DNA of 64,000 bases from an uncultured Clostridia bacterium (lineage in GTDB: Bacteria; Bacillota; Clostridia; TANB77; CAG-508), in assembly GCA_934120135.1 (NCBI GenBank), contig CAKOTK010000008.1:11703-75702 (forward strand), written 5' to 3'. Numbering within the stretch: position 1 is the first letter of the stretch; every line of letters starts with the position of its first letter. The translations under genes and the position numbers were made by a program. The notes under the pieces are model-generated. The model ran no database searches. It was given only the letters and a program-made list of their open reading frames with translations, and was not told the DNA's origin. Shown piece by piece: positions 24,607-35,900 of this stretch.

Positions 24607-26369
24607 TTTAAGTCCCCCTTACAATCAATATAGAATAATTCTATATTTTGAAATGGTAAATTTATTGCTTGTATATGATAATAAGCATTATTTTTATGTT
24701 TAATATAATGATAATCTCTTAATTCTGTTGTAGTAAAAAACAAGTTGTTTGGTCTCTCGGTAGATAAGTTTTTATAATATATACTCAATATTGGTGTTAT
24801 ATCTGCACAATAGTAACCATCTTTATCTGATTTTCCTTTTTTTATTGTATTTGTAAATATTTGATGTGTCATAATATGTTCTTGTTTTATTCTCTGCTCA
24901 TCTCCATATTGTAACATATCTCCTGTTAATAACATCATATATAGGGAATTGCTTGCAGGGTAATCACAATCTTCTAAAACTCCATGTTTTATATATAATT
25001 TTATCCTACTTTCATCTGTTATGTAGATAATATCTCTTTTATTTTTTATTATTTGCGACTCTAGCTTATATTCTATATCATCAACTTTTAATATAAACAT
25101 ATCAGTACTGTATAGCTTTTGTAACTTTTTATCAGCTGAGATAATTGATGTTAGGCTAGGTATGTCTTGATGTATAATTTTTGTCTCTTTCGGATAATAT
25201 TCACTTGCAATATTTGGATGCATTTTGTTCAAATATACATAAGTAGACTCCTCATTGTTTTCATCTTTTGGATATAGCTCTTGATTATTTATATATATTT
25301 GTTGTTGTAATTTACAGGTATATGATTTATTGCTATTGTATTTGTTTTTCACAAAGGGACATCCTGTTTTGCATAAATATAAGTATTGGCATTCTGCACA
25401 TTCTTTATTAAAACCTACTTTATTATGAACTTCAAATATTTTTCGTTTTGCATTTTCTAAAATGTTTTCAACATTGTCTTTATAAATATTTCCATAATAA
25501 AATTCATTATTTTTTTGTCCTCTTACACAAGAATAAATGTCTCCGTTTCTTTCTAGTAAGAAAAATTTTTCTCCACAATTATCACAATTTGTACAATATT
25601 CTGGTCCAAACTCAGCAAACCACTTATGCTTTACTCCATAGTCGAGCGAAGTTCCTATAAACTCCTTGTTCATTCTTTTATAAAATTCTACTTGTTCTTC
25701 TTCGCTCATTGCGTGCATTATACTATGTTCTTTATCATCCACAAATCCAATCATAAAATTAAAATCATTCATATCTAAACAAGTATTTTTTTCTAGATAT
25801 TTAATATCTTCAATTATTTCATCTATTTTATTAGAATGTTCTTTAAATATAGTGGCAGAAACCTTTTTATTATTAGGTATCTCCTCTAGCAATTTAATAT
25901 TACTTAGTATTTTGTTTAATGTCTTTTGATTTCCCTTTGTCACTCTATATTCTTCATGTAGTGAAAATGGTAAATCAAGTGAACCACTTATTGAAACATT
26001 AAATTCTTTTATTGTATCAATATGTTTTTCTAAGTTAAATAAATTTGTTTTTATATGAGGATTACCTAATTTGAAACCATTATTAGTAATTAGTTCTTTA
26101 TTGTCTCTGTAATAATTTGATATATATTTTATAATATTTCTAAAGTCTTGCTTATCAAGGGTAGTTACTTCTCCTCCATGTAAAGATATGTTAAAAGGAA
26201 TAACATTAGCATTCTTAAATTTCTTTACTGCATAATCTAAAGTTTTTAAATATGCGTCATCTTGTTCTAAGTCAACAGTATTTTCCTTTAGGTAACAGTA
26301 TTTACATTTCATATTGCAATTCATTGTAGGCACATATAGTAGGTGAATAAATCTTAATTCATTGTCCAT
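24603..26369 (-). CDS. Radical SAM/SPASM protein
   Basis: 588 residues. The radical SAM motif is C18xxxC22xxC25 (TMNCNMKCKYCYLKEN), binding the [4Fe-4S] cluster that cleaves SAM. Next come SLHGGEVTTL and, at about 255-350, Cys clusters CTNCDNCG, SCVRGQ, CAECQYLYLCKTGCPF typical of a SPASM domain with auxiliary clusters. Such enzymes modify peptides or act as sulfatase maturases. No sulfatase is nearby. The last ~220 residues are outside known parts as far as I can tell. It overlaps the leucine-rich-repeat gene by 11 bp and the small Asn-rich gene by 4 bp, so all three are one unit. Confidence 0.88.
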   Translation of the reverse strand: MDNELRFIHLLYVPTMNCNMKCKYCYLKENTVDLEQDDAYLKTLDYAVKKFKNANVIPFNISLHGGEVTTLDKQDFRNIIKYISNYYRDNKELITNNGFKLGNPHIKTNLFNLEKHIDTIKEFNVSISGSLDLPFSLHEEYRVTKGNQKTLNKILSNIKLLEEIPNNKKVSATIFKEHSNKIDEIIEDIKYLEKNTCLDMNDFNFMIGFVDDKEHSIMHAMSEEEQVEFYKRMNKEFIGTSLDYGVKHKWFAEFGPEYCTNCDNCGEKFFLLERNGDIYSCVRGQKNNEFYYGNIYKDNVENILENAKRKIFEVHNKVGFNKECAECQYLYLCKTGCPFVKNKYNSNKSYTCKLQQQIYINNQELYPKDENNEESTYVYLNKMHPNIASEYYPKETKIIHQDIPSLTSIISADKKLQKLYSTDMFILKVDDIEYKLESQIIKNKRDIIYITDESRIKLYIKHGVLEDCDYPASNSLYMMLLTGDMLQYGDEQRIKQEHIMTHQIFTNTIKKGKSDKDGYYCADITPILSIYYKNLSTERPNNLFFTTTELRDYHYIKHKNNAYYHIQAINLPFQNIELFYIDCKGDLK

Positions 26370-27699
26370 AAGTTTCTCCTCTTAAGTATTGTATTGATGT
26401 TGGACTTCCTTTAAACGCTCTTTCATTTATCACAGCATTTTTTGGAACCTTTATTGATTTTAGAGAATAGCATTGTCTGAATGCAGAACTTCCTATCTCA
26501 ACAACAGTAGTTGGAACTGATACATAGCTTAGCTTTCTGCATCCATGAAATGCATGTCCACCTATTCTAGTAACTCCTTCTGGTATTATAATTGATGAAA
26601 GCTCAATACAATTCTCAAATGTATTACCTCTTATTTCCTTTATTTTAGATGGTAATATAACATTATCTAATCTTGAATCTCCACTAAAACATTCACCATG
26701 AATAGAAATAATATTGTCATGCAAATTTATTCTTTTTAGTGAAGTACAATATTTAAAAGTCTCGCCATTTAGTTCTATCACTTTACTAGGTATTGTTATT
26801 TCTGTTAATGATTTACAATTATAGAAAGCTCCGGCTCCCAAGTATTCTAAACTTTCTGGTAATTCAACTCCGTTTAATTTTTCAGCATTTTTAAAAGCTG
26901 ATGCCCTTATATTAATTATTCCATTTGGTAAAAAAACACTTCGTAAATTTGTACAATTTTCAAAGGCACTTGCTCTTATTTCTGTAACTTTTGGTGGAAT
27001 GTTTATGCGTTCTAAATTTTCGCATCCATAAAATGCTTTAGATTTTATACTTTCTAGATTTTTTGGTAATATTACTCTTTTAATATTTGTATTTTCAAAA
27101 GCTCCAATTCCTATTGCAATTACATTTTTTCCATTATGAGTATCTGGAACTACAATACTTTCAATGTTATTTTTAAAATCTCTTGTATACTTAATTACTG
27201 CATATCCATCACCATACTTAAAGTATAATAACTTTGGACTAGAGAATATCAATATTGGGATAATTATTGTAATAATTGCTGTTAATCCTGTTCTCAAATA
27301 AAGTGGAAATGCTATTTGTTTTTTATTATTTTTTACTTCTGTTACTATTTTGGTAATATCTTCGTTTGGCAGTTTCTTTGCTTTTTTGTAAATAACATTA
27401 ACAATATTAAATTGTCTTGTTACTATAAAGTATATTAATATTGTGATTCCTTCACAAATTATACACGTTTTAAATTCAACATTAAAAATATACATCAATG
27501 TATAAACAGCTGTTAATATTCCCCATATCAAGACTGTTATATTTATCTTTTTGTTCAATTCTGGTGTTGTTAAACTCTGAATTTTTTCTCCTTGATTTTC
27601 AATCTCTTCTCTTATTAGATTTTTTATTATATTTTTTTCATTTTTCAAATACTTAGAATCAACTGTAACAATTGGACTCTCATCATTTACTTTTTTCAT
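26359..27699 (-). CDS. Membrane protein with BspA-type leucine-rich repeats
   Basis: 446 residues. Three hydrophobic segments in the N-terminal ~170 residues (VLIWGILTAVYTLMYIF, CEGITILIYFIVT, GLTAIITIIIPILIF) anchor the protein. From about residue 190 come some nine LRR_5 units of about 23 residues with pattern IGxxAFxNCxxLxxIxIPxxVxEI, for example FENTNIKRVILPKNLESI and FYGCENLERINIPPKV. BspA-type repeats bind proteins or host molecules. Its place between a DUF2207 membrane protein and a radical SAM enzyme suggests a role in an envelope system. Repeats may fold on either side of the membrane. Confidence 0.82.
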   Translation of the reverse strand: MKKVNDESPIVTVDSKYLKNEKNIIKNLIREEIENQGEKIQSLTTPELNKKINITVLIWGILTAVYTLMYIFNVEFKTCIICEGITILIYFIVTRQFNIVNVIYKKAKKLPNEDITKIVTEVKNNKKQIAFPLYLRTGLTAIITIIIPILIFSSPKLLYFKYGDGYAVIKYTRDFKNNIESIVVPDTHNGKNVIAIGIGAFENTNIKRVILPKNLESIKSKAFYGCENLERINIPPKVTEIRASAFENCTNLRSVFLPNGIINIRASAFKNAEKLNGVELPESLEYLGAGAFYNCKSLTEITIPSKVIELNGETFKYCTSLKRINLHDNIISIHGECFSGDSRLDNVILPSKIKEIRGNTFENCIELSSIIIPEGVTRIGGHAFHGCRKLSYVSVPTTVVEIGSSAFRQCYSLKSIKVPKNAVINERAFKGSPTSIQYLRGETYGQ

Positions 27700-27727
27700 T
27701 TCTTACTCCTTATTATTTTTTCTTTTG

Positions 27728-29332
27728 CTAATTTATTATCATAAACAAATCATCCTGATAACTATTTAATGCACTTAAATCAATATTACTTATATTCTTT
27801 TTGCCAAATTTCTCTATCCATGTATTAGAAACTCCTAGTACATAAGCATATGGTAATATGTCATAAAAGTAATTTGCATTTTTACTCTCTAGCATTTCTA
27901 GTTGATCTTTTTCCGCAACATTAAGATAATTTCTAAATCCTTTTATTTTAGCTATAATCATTTCTCCATATTTTGTTTTTCTATCCATTATTATAGAAAA
28001 GAAGCCTGTTACAAATACAGATATAAAAGATAATATATACAACCAGTTAAATGTAGGGTCTAGATCTTTTATATATACATATGCTCCCACCCATGTAATA
28101 ATAGATATAAATAATAAAGCAAATGTTATATTCATCATTTTTACTGATTTGCTATCATTAACCTTCTCATTAATTGTACTTTTTAACACTTTGTCTACTC
28201 TACTAAATACTTGTGGAAATGTAGGGTCTTCACTTAAAATATTGGTATCTCCATTTTTGAATAATTCTAAATATACAATTTGCTCTGTAATAGACAATGG
28301 TTTTAAATTCTGCTTATCTTTTCCTTCATTTATTATTTTATACTTATCTTTTTCCATTTCTTCAATTGAAATATAACCTTTACTAGCTAATTCTATTATC
28401 AAAGCTACCGTCAATTTCTTTGTTGATTTTTCACCATATATATACCCTATTTGGGCGCAATCTAAATCATCTGGCGGATAGAACTCAACTGTTCTACATT
28501 TCTTTTTATAATCTTTTCCATGCTTGTTCCATAATGTAAAGCTTATTATTGAAATGATGATTAATATAACACAAATGGCCATACATATAAATCCATAGTT
28601 ATATGTTCCGCCTAGAAAATACCCATTTGGTAATAACATTTTTATAGTAATAGATTCACTCAATAAGTAATTATTCAAGGTTGCCTCAAGTGTTTTTCCT
28701 TCTACTTTATAACTAACTTTATTTGTAACATCTTCATTTCCTTTTGCAAATGATATATTTGTATTTTTAATTTCTTCCGGCATATTCACTGTGATACTTA
28801 GTTTATTTATTTTGGTATTATCATAGCTGTCAAATACATTAAATATTAGTTCATCTAAATTATTATTTAAGTCTATTCCCATATCATATCTATACTTTAT
28901 TGTATATGTATGCAAACCAGCAACAGCAGAAGTACGGCTACTTCCTATTCTAATTGCTATACTGTCACTAGTTTTATTTAGAACAAATTTCTCTCCTATT
29001 GCTCTTAAATTTGTTATCTTTACCTTTTTTGTTATTCCTTTGCTACCATTATCATATTTTTGCCACAATGGTATAGATTTGTATATACCATTAAATTGTT
29101 TATCACTTGGAATGTTAACAACAAATTGCTCTGTAATATCTATTTTGTTATCTCTGTCAACATCAAGTATGATTTTATAATCTTCTATATTAAATTCAGA
29201 TGAAATATAGGATACATTATTTTTAAATTTGTTTTTTTCGATTATTGATATAGCAAATGGTATTAAAATAAAAAGTACTATCCATATAACCAGAAATATC
29301 GTTGTATATAATCTATTTTTTCTTTCTATCAT
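27728..29332 (-). CDS. DUF2207-type membrane protein
   Basis: 534 residues: an N-terminal membrane helix (LYTTIFLVIWIVLFILIPFAI), an extracytoplasmic beta domain (DYKIILDVDRDNKIDITEQFVV, then YRYDMGIDLNNNLDELIFNVFD), a second helix at about 245-265, a cytoplasmic part (VEFYPPDDLDCAQIGYIYGE) and two more helices near 400-440, ending with FYDILPYAYVLGVSNTWIEKF. This is the DUF2207 layout. Members are often next to lemA, as here (2-bp gap). Function is unknown. Confidence 0.85.
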   Translation of the reverse strand: MIERKNRLYTTIFLVIWIVLFILIPFAISIIEKNKFKNNVSYISSEFNIEDYKIILDVDRDNKIDITEQFVVNIPSDKQFNGIYKSIPLWQKYDNGSKGITKKVKITNLRAIGEKFVLNKTSDSIAIRIGSSRTSAVAGLHTYTIKYRYDMGIDLNNNLDELIFNVFDSYDNTKINKLSITVNMPEEIKNTNISFAKGNEDVTNKVSYKVEGKTLEATLNNYLLSESITIKMLLPNGYFLGGTYNYGFICMAICVILIIISIISFTLWNKHGKDYKKKCRTVEFYPPDDLDCAQIGYIYGEKSTKKLTVALIIELASKGYISIEEMEKDKYKIINEGKDKQNLKPLSITEQIVYLELFKNGDTNILSEDPTFPQVFSRVDKVLKSTINEKVNDSKSVKMMNITFALLFISIITWVGAYVYIKDLDPTFNWLYILSFISVFVTGFFSIIMDRKTKYGEMIIAKIKGFRNYLNVAEKDQLEMLESKNANYFYDILPYAYVLGVSNTWIEKFGKKNISNIDLSALNSYQDDLFMIIN

Positions 29333-29334
29333 AA

Positions 29335-29892
29335 CTATAAACTCACCTTAACATTATTTCTTTCTTCTATATTTGCTTCAAACATATTAGCTTGTTCAAA
29401 TTTAAATATTGTAGCAATTATATTACTTGGGAACATTTGAATTTTGTTATTTAAATTTCTAACTGTTCCATTGTAATACTTTCTACTATTTGCTATTTCG
29501 TCCTCAATTTTGGTTAGTTCAGCACTTAAGTTTAAAAAGTTTTCACTCGCTTTTAGTTCAGGATAGTTTTCTGCCACAGCCATCACTTTGCTTATTCCTT
29601 CTGTTAATTGTTCATTAATATTTATTTTCTTATTTGTTAACATTTCATCATAATTACCTGTTCGTAAAGCCGTTATTTGGGTAAAAGTATCCTCTTCATG
29701 TTTTGCATATTGTTTTACTACTTCAACTAAGTTTGGTACTAAATCCCATCTTTTCTTTAAGTATACATCCATAGTTGAAAAAGCTTCTTTTACATCATTT
29801 CTTGCATTAATCAATTTGTTATATTGTACTATTACATATATTGCTAGTACTGCAATTATCGCTATAAGAATATATAACCACATAAAAAACAT
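29335..29892 (-). CDS. lemA: LemA family protein
   Basis: 185 residues with an N-terminal membrane helix (LYILIAIIAVLAIYVIVQYN) and the LemA helical bundle: LINARNDVKEAFSTMDVYLKKRWDLVPNLVEVVKQYAKHE, YPELKASENFLNLSAELTKIEDEIANSRKYYN and FPSNIIATIFKF. LemA proteins are envelope proteins of poorly known role. First gene of the operon lemA-DUF2207-LRR-radical SAM-small protein. Confidence 0.95.
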   Translation of the reverse strand: MFFMWLYILIAIIAVLAIYVIVQYNKLINARNDVKEAFSTMDVYLKKRWDLVPNLVEVVKQYAKHEEDTFTQITALRTGNYDEMLTNKKININEQLTEGISKVMAVAENYPELKASENFLNLSAELTKIEDEIANSRKYYNGTVRNLNNKIQMFPSNIIATIFKFEQANMFEANIEERNNVKVSL

Positions 29893-29900
29893 CTCCTATC

Positions 29901-29942
29901 AAAAAATATCTAACATCATTCTATCATGTTAGATATTTTTTT
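29901..29942 (-). terminator. Terminator between the glucan-synthase-like gene and lemA
   Basis: AAAAAATATCTAACAT / ATGTTAGATATTTTTT stem of 16 bp with a 9-nt loop, 30 bp after the large gene's stop. Confidence 0.88.
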
Positions 29943-29970
29943 ACAATATAAGACTTTAAATTTCTATTTT

Positions 29971-32900
29971 TTAAATATTTACTTCTACGTCATATATTCC
30001 ACCTTCTGTATTTAGCTCAATTTTCTTGTCTGGTATTTCTTGTCCATTTAGCTTAAAGCTTTGTACTGTATTGTTTTTACCATTTGGATTACTTACATGA
30101 ATGTTATATACAGAGTTTCCATGTTTATATTTTATGCTGTATTCTTTCCAGTCGCTTGGTATACATGGCTGTATGCTTAGGTATCCATTTTCTATGTGTA
30201 AGCCTAATAGATACTTAATACCCGCTTCATACATCCAACTACTTGAGCCTGTGTACCATGTCCAACCACCTCGTCCTGCTAAATTCTTTTGAGTATACAC
30301 ATCTGCACTAATTACATATGGCTCTACTTTATACTTGTTTGCCGCTTCTTTTGTTCTACTATGCTCAATTGGATTTATCATTCTATAATATTCCCCTGCT
30401 TTATCTCCAAAGCCCAGCAAACTGAATGCAATTATAGACCAAATGGCTCCATGTGTGTATTGTCCTCCATTTTCTCTAGTTCCTGGTACATAGCTACTAA
30501 TATAGCCCGGTTTTAGTATTCCTTTGTCAAATGGTGGGTCTAGTAATTTTATCACTCCATTTTCTTTATCTATTAAGTGATTCTCTAAGCTTTCCATTGA
30601 TATATATTTTTTGTCATTGTCTCCTGCTCCTGATATTACAGACCAGCTTTGTGCAATTGAGTCTATTCTACATTCCTCGTTTTGCATACTTCCTAAAACA
30701 TTTCCATCATCCATAAATGCTCTTCTAAACCATCTGCCGTCCCATCCACTAGCATTTAATGCTCTCTTTAATTTTTCTGTTACTTCTTCATATTTTTTTG
30801 CTAAATCTGGTTCATTTTTTTCTATACATATTGGAATAAATTTCTTCAAAACATCATACATAAAAAATCCCAACCATACACTCTCGCCTTTACCTTTATT
30901 TCCTACTGTACTAAATCCGTCATTCCAGTCTCCTGAACCTATTTTAGGTAAGCCATTTTCTCCAAAGTCTAAAGATATTTCTATTGCTTTTTTGCAATGT
31001 TCATAAATGCTTTCTGTTAATTCTGTTTGCTCATATCTATCATACTTTTCGTCAACTCCTGTTTCAAGTATAGCACCTGTTAGATATGGTGTTTGAGTAT
31101 CTAGTATTTGCTTATCTCCTGTAAATGATATATAGTCCTCTACTAAATATACTAGCCATAATCTATCATCTGTAAATCTTGTACGTATGCCTCTAGTTGT
31201 TTCTTCATGCCACCAATGTTCTACATCTCCTTCTATAAATTGATGTGCGCTGTGTTTTATTATTTGCTGTTTTGTAAATTCTGGATCAACATATTTTAAT
31301 GCAATTGTATCTTGAAGTTGGTCCCTAAATCCATATGCCCCACCAGATTGATAATATCCTGTTCTTCCTAATAACCTTGAAGTTATAGTTTGGTAAATCA
31401 ACCAACTATTTAATAAAATATTTGTAGATTCCAATGGTGTACTTACTTGTAGATTATCTGTTATACCTTTCCAGTAATTTTTAGTTTTTTCATATTCTTC
31501 TTTTACTTTGCTCAAATTGCAATACTTGTAAGCTATATCTTGGCACTCTAAAACAGTTTTCCCCACACCAAGTGTAAATACAATTTCTTTGCTTTCTAGT
31601 GCTTCTAGTTCTACTTCACATTGAATAGCAATTATTCCATTTTGCCATAAACTGTTTGAATTATCTAATTTTATTTGACGTATTCCATCTGGATTTGCTA
31701 AACCTCCATTGCCCACAAAGTTTTGCTTACTTCCAGTATATGAGGTTATTTTTTCACTGCTTGATACAAATAAATATTGTGAAAATGTCTCTTCTTGGGC
31801 AGTATTTTTCATACAAATCACATTTGAATTTGGTATAAATTCTAAATTGCAATATCCATTTGATTTAAGCTCATCTTCTTCTAACACTGGTTTTATATAA
31901 TACACAAGTTTTAGTTTTTTCTTTTTTAGTCCATTGTTTTCAAGTTTTAGAGTTTGCACTTTTATATTATCTTCCATTGGAATATACATTTCTAAATTTT
32001 GACTTATTTCATCACTTTGATGGCGATATTTTGCATATCCTAAGCCATATGTGATATAGTAGTCATTATCATCTGGACAGGGATTTAAGCCCATAGACCA
32101 TACTTTTTTACTTTCTTCATTTTGCAAGTATATTATTTCTGACGGTACATCTTGTACTGGTAAGTTGCTCCATGCTGTTAATCTATTTAATCTGCTATTT
32201 TTATACCAAGTATAACCTCCCATTCCCTCTGTTACTAAAGTTCCAAATTGCTTGTTAGTTAATATATGGCTCCATACTGTTGGTAATTTTTCATCTTTAT
32301 TTACACGAATTGTATATTCTTTTCCATCTTGTGAAAAACCACCGTAATCATTTAGATATTTTAGCTCTGTTAACTTTTCTCTTTTAGCTGTTATGGTTTC
32401 TACCATTCTTGGTGTTTCTTCAAATGGTATATCTTTTATACTATCTAGATATTCATCTTCTAGTTCTTTTAAATACCTATATATATTGCCATAACTTGCA
32501 TTTAAAGTTAGGTTTGCACGATACTCAAAAAAGTTTATCTCATCTTGTGATAAATTTTCTAATACAAAAATTCCACCTTTTATATTTTGCAAATATGATA
32601 AATTCTCATTTGAAATACTGTTATATATTTCATCTCTTAGATTACCGTCATAACTGTATTTTTCTTGATTTATAATTATCAAATCCACTAATATATTTTT
32701 CACTCTAAAATAGTTGTAGGCTTTTAAAGTTTCTTCTAAAGTTTCTATTTCGTCTTTTTCTTTTATTTTTAATAACAATATAGGCAAATCTCCTGAAATT
32801 CCATACTGCCACAACCTGCTTACAGGTGCTTCCATACCGCTACAAGTTAATGTTTTTAGTGGGTTATTATATAACAAATATCCTAACATTTTTTGATATA

Positions 32901-35900
32901 GCTCAGTCTGCTTTGCATTTACTCCTAAATATTTATTTTCCGCTTCTTTACTAGCTCTCGCAAGTTCAAAGTTATGTTTAATTGTAGCTTGGCTTGTAAA
33001 TTCTTTTAAAGTTTCTTCTACTTTTTGTTTAGTCTCTGCAACTGCTAGAATTAAATTAAGAGTTACTTTTTCCTCTGGCTTTATTGTTATAGTTCTTTTC
33101 ATACTTGCAATTGGCTCTGTGGTCAACTGCATATTGTTACTAAATGGAATTGAATTTTTTATTGCTATTGGAAGCCCTAATTCATTTCTTCCATAAAATT
33201 TTTCTTTATCTATTTCATATTCTAGCTTTCCTACTGTTTCATTTTCTGTGTAAAATTTTATACCTAAAAATACTTGATTTTCGTTGTCTGTCCTTTTTCT
33301 TCTAGTAACTAAAATTGCCTCTAAATTATCTAAATATTCATAGTTTAAGAATAAATTATTAAAACTTGGGTGGCTGTAGTCTTGTGCTGGTTCTGAAAGT
33401 ATAGGTTCTAAAAAGCTTGTAATTTCTAGTGTTTTGCTTTCTAGCCCATGGTTTGTTATTTCTAAACTTCTTAGTTCTACTGGGTTATCTGCCATAACAC
33501 TTGTTTTTAATATTGTTTCTATTCCACCATCTTGTCTTACTATTTTGTTTTGGTCATCTGAAAAATACATTACATATTTGTCTGCATTATTCATATAACT
33601 CATTTTATTTGCAGTCCATATTCTATTTGTTTTTACATCTTTTATATAAAAGAAAATTCCTTGTTCAATATCATTTGTTTTTTTGTACCTATTTATTAGT
33701 ATATTTTTGTACTTGCTATAACCTTCTCCTTTTGCATTCATTACAACTGTATACTCATTACTTGATATTACATTTATTTGTAGAATTTTCAAGTTCGGCT
33801 TAGTTATTTCTCTTACTGAATAATTATTATCATATACATATTTTATTTTTTCTACCTTTTCTTTTTCCTCTTTTGTAATTATTATATTTTCTGGCATTTT
33901 TTCTTGAAGTAGAATGTCTATTGCCTTTAGTTCAGGGTTTTCCATAAACCTTTTTTGCATTATATTATTCTTAAATAGGTTGTTTATTGCAAGTAATATT
34001 AAGCCTTGGTGATGTGCCATATATGTTTTTACTACTGCATATTTTTCACCTTTTTTTAATCTAGTTGGAGTATAGTCAATTGATTCATAAAATCCATATT
34101 GTTTATACATACCGTTTTTTTCTAATATTTTTAAATTTTCAACAACCTCTTTTGGAGCCTCTGTAAGTGCTAAAATACTTCCATAAGAACTTGTTACCAT
34201 TTCATCTGAAAGCCCTCTTTTTAGTCCTATCCAAGGGATTCCAAACGCTTTATATTGATAATTGTTTTGCAAATCTTTTAAATAAAAAGCTGACTCTGAT
34301 ATTCCCCAAGGAATGTTAAGTTTTTTAGCATATTCTTTCTGGCTCATAAGCATAAACTTGCATGACTCGTCTAATAGACTACCCGGATATTTAGGAATAT
34401 TTATATTTGGCATAAAATATTCAAAAGCTGTTCCAGACCATGATACTAGTCCTTTGTATTTGTTCAATATTGTAAGTGTTCTACTCAAATTGTTCCAATG
34501 TCTTGCTGGTACATCTTTTTTAGCTATTGCTATTAAGCTAGTCTGCCTTGCTTCTGATGCAAGTAAATCATAATATGAATCTGTTAAACTGTTTTCCTCT
34601 ATATTAAATCCAATTGAAAATAGGCGAGTGTTTTCATCATATAGTTTTGAAAAATCTGTGTTTTCAATTAGTGTATCTACTGTTAAAAGTAATGCTTCAA
34701 CATTGTTTTCTTGAATATGTTCTAGTAAAAATTGTTTTAAAGTAAATAAATATCCAACCAAATTTCCACTATCTACTGATGAAATATATCTTGGCATTAA
34801 AGGTTGTAAATTATCTAGGTTATACCAATTGTATAAATGACCATTCCATTTTTGAAGATTACTAATTGTGTTTAGCATTTTCTCCAATAATTTAAGTGTG
34901 TCTTCCAGATTTTCGTAACCCAAATCATAACTAGCCACTACTGCAAGTAAGCCTAACCCAATGTTTGTAGGTGAAGTTCTATTCACAAGTTTTGGCTTTC
35001 TATCTTCTTGGTAATTGTCTGGTGGTAGAAAATTGCTTTTTTCATTTATAAATTCTTTAAAATACTGCCAAGTTTTTTTGCCTAAATTTAATAAATATTC
35101 TTTGTCTGCATCATTTAATTTTTCTAGTTGCAGTGTTACTTTATATTCTTTACTTATTTGCCACATTACCGCCGGCGTAATTATCCAAAGTAGTCCAAAT
35201 AAAAGTATAAATATATTGCTGAATTTTAATGGTAATATAAATAACATTGCTAGTGTTAATACGCCTAAAATAACGTTTGAAATCATATTTTTATAATATG
35301 AAAATAAATCTTTTTTTACATTTTTTTCAGCATCTTCTGCTGTCATCCATTCAAGTAAATGTTTTTTGGTAACAATTACTCTTCTTAAAGTTTTTATACA
35401 AGCATTTAAGCTAAAATATGCTTTGTCTGGTAAATTTCCTAAAGCTAATAATCCTCTTTGAATTGCTGCATTTGGCCCAGATATTGTTTTTGTAAAAGTT
35501 TTTTGTGGTTTTTCTTGATCCTTTTTAAATAATATACGGTTTAATAATTCTAAAATAGTCGGGATTATTGTTGCTATCACAAGCAAAGTTATTATTGGCC
35601 ATATTTTTATATTAAACAATAGCTTAAAAATACTTACATAAACCATTGATATTACTACTGTTGGCTCCAATAAACTTCTTACTAAATTGTCTAAAATTTT
35701 GTATCTTGATAATATACTTAATGGGTTTTCCTTTTTCTCTCCTCTTTTATTTATAATGCTACTGCCTAACCATTGCACCAATTGCCAGTCTCCACGTATC
35801 CATCTGTGAAGCCTTGCTTTAAAACTGTTATATCCTGTTGGGTATCCATCAAGTAACATTATATCTGTTGCTAGTCCACATCTTAAATAACTTCCCTCTA

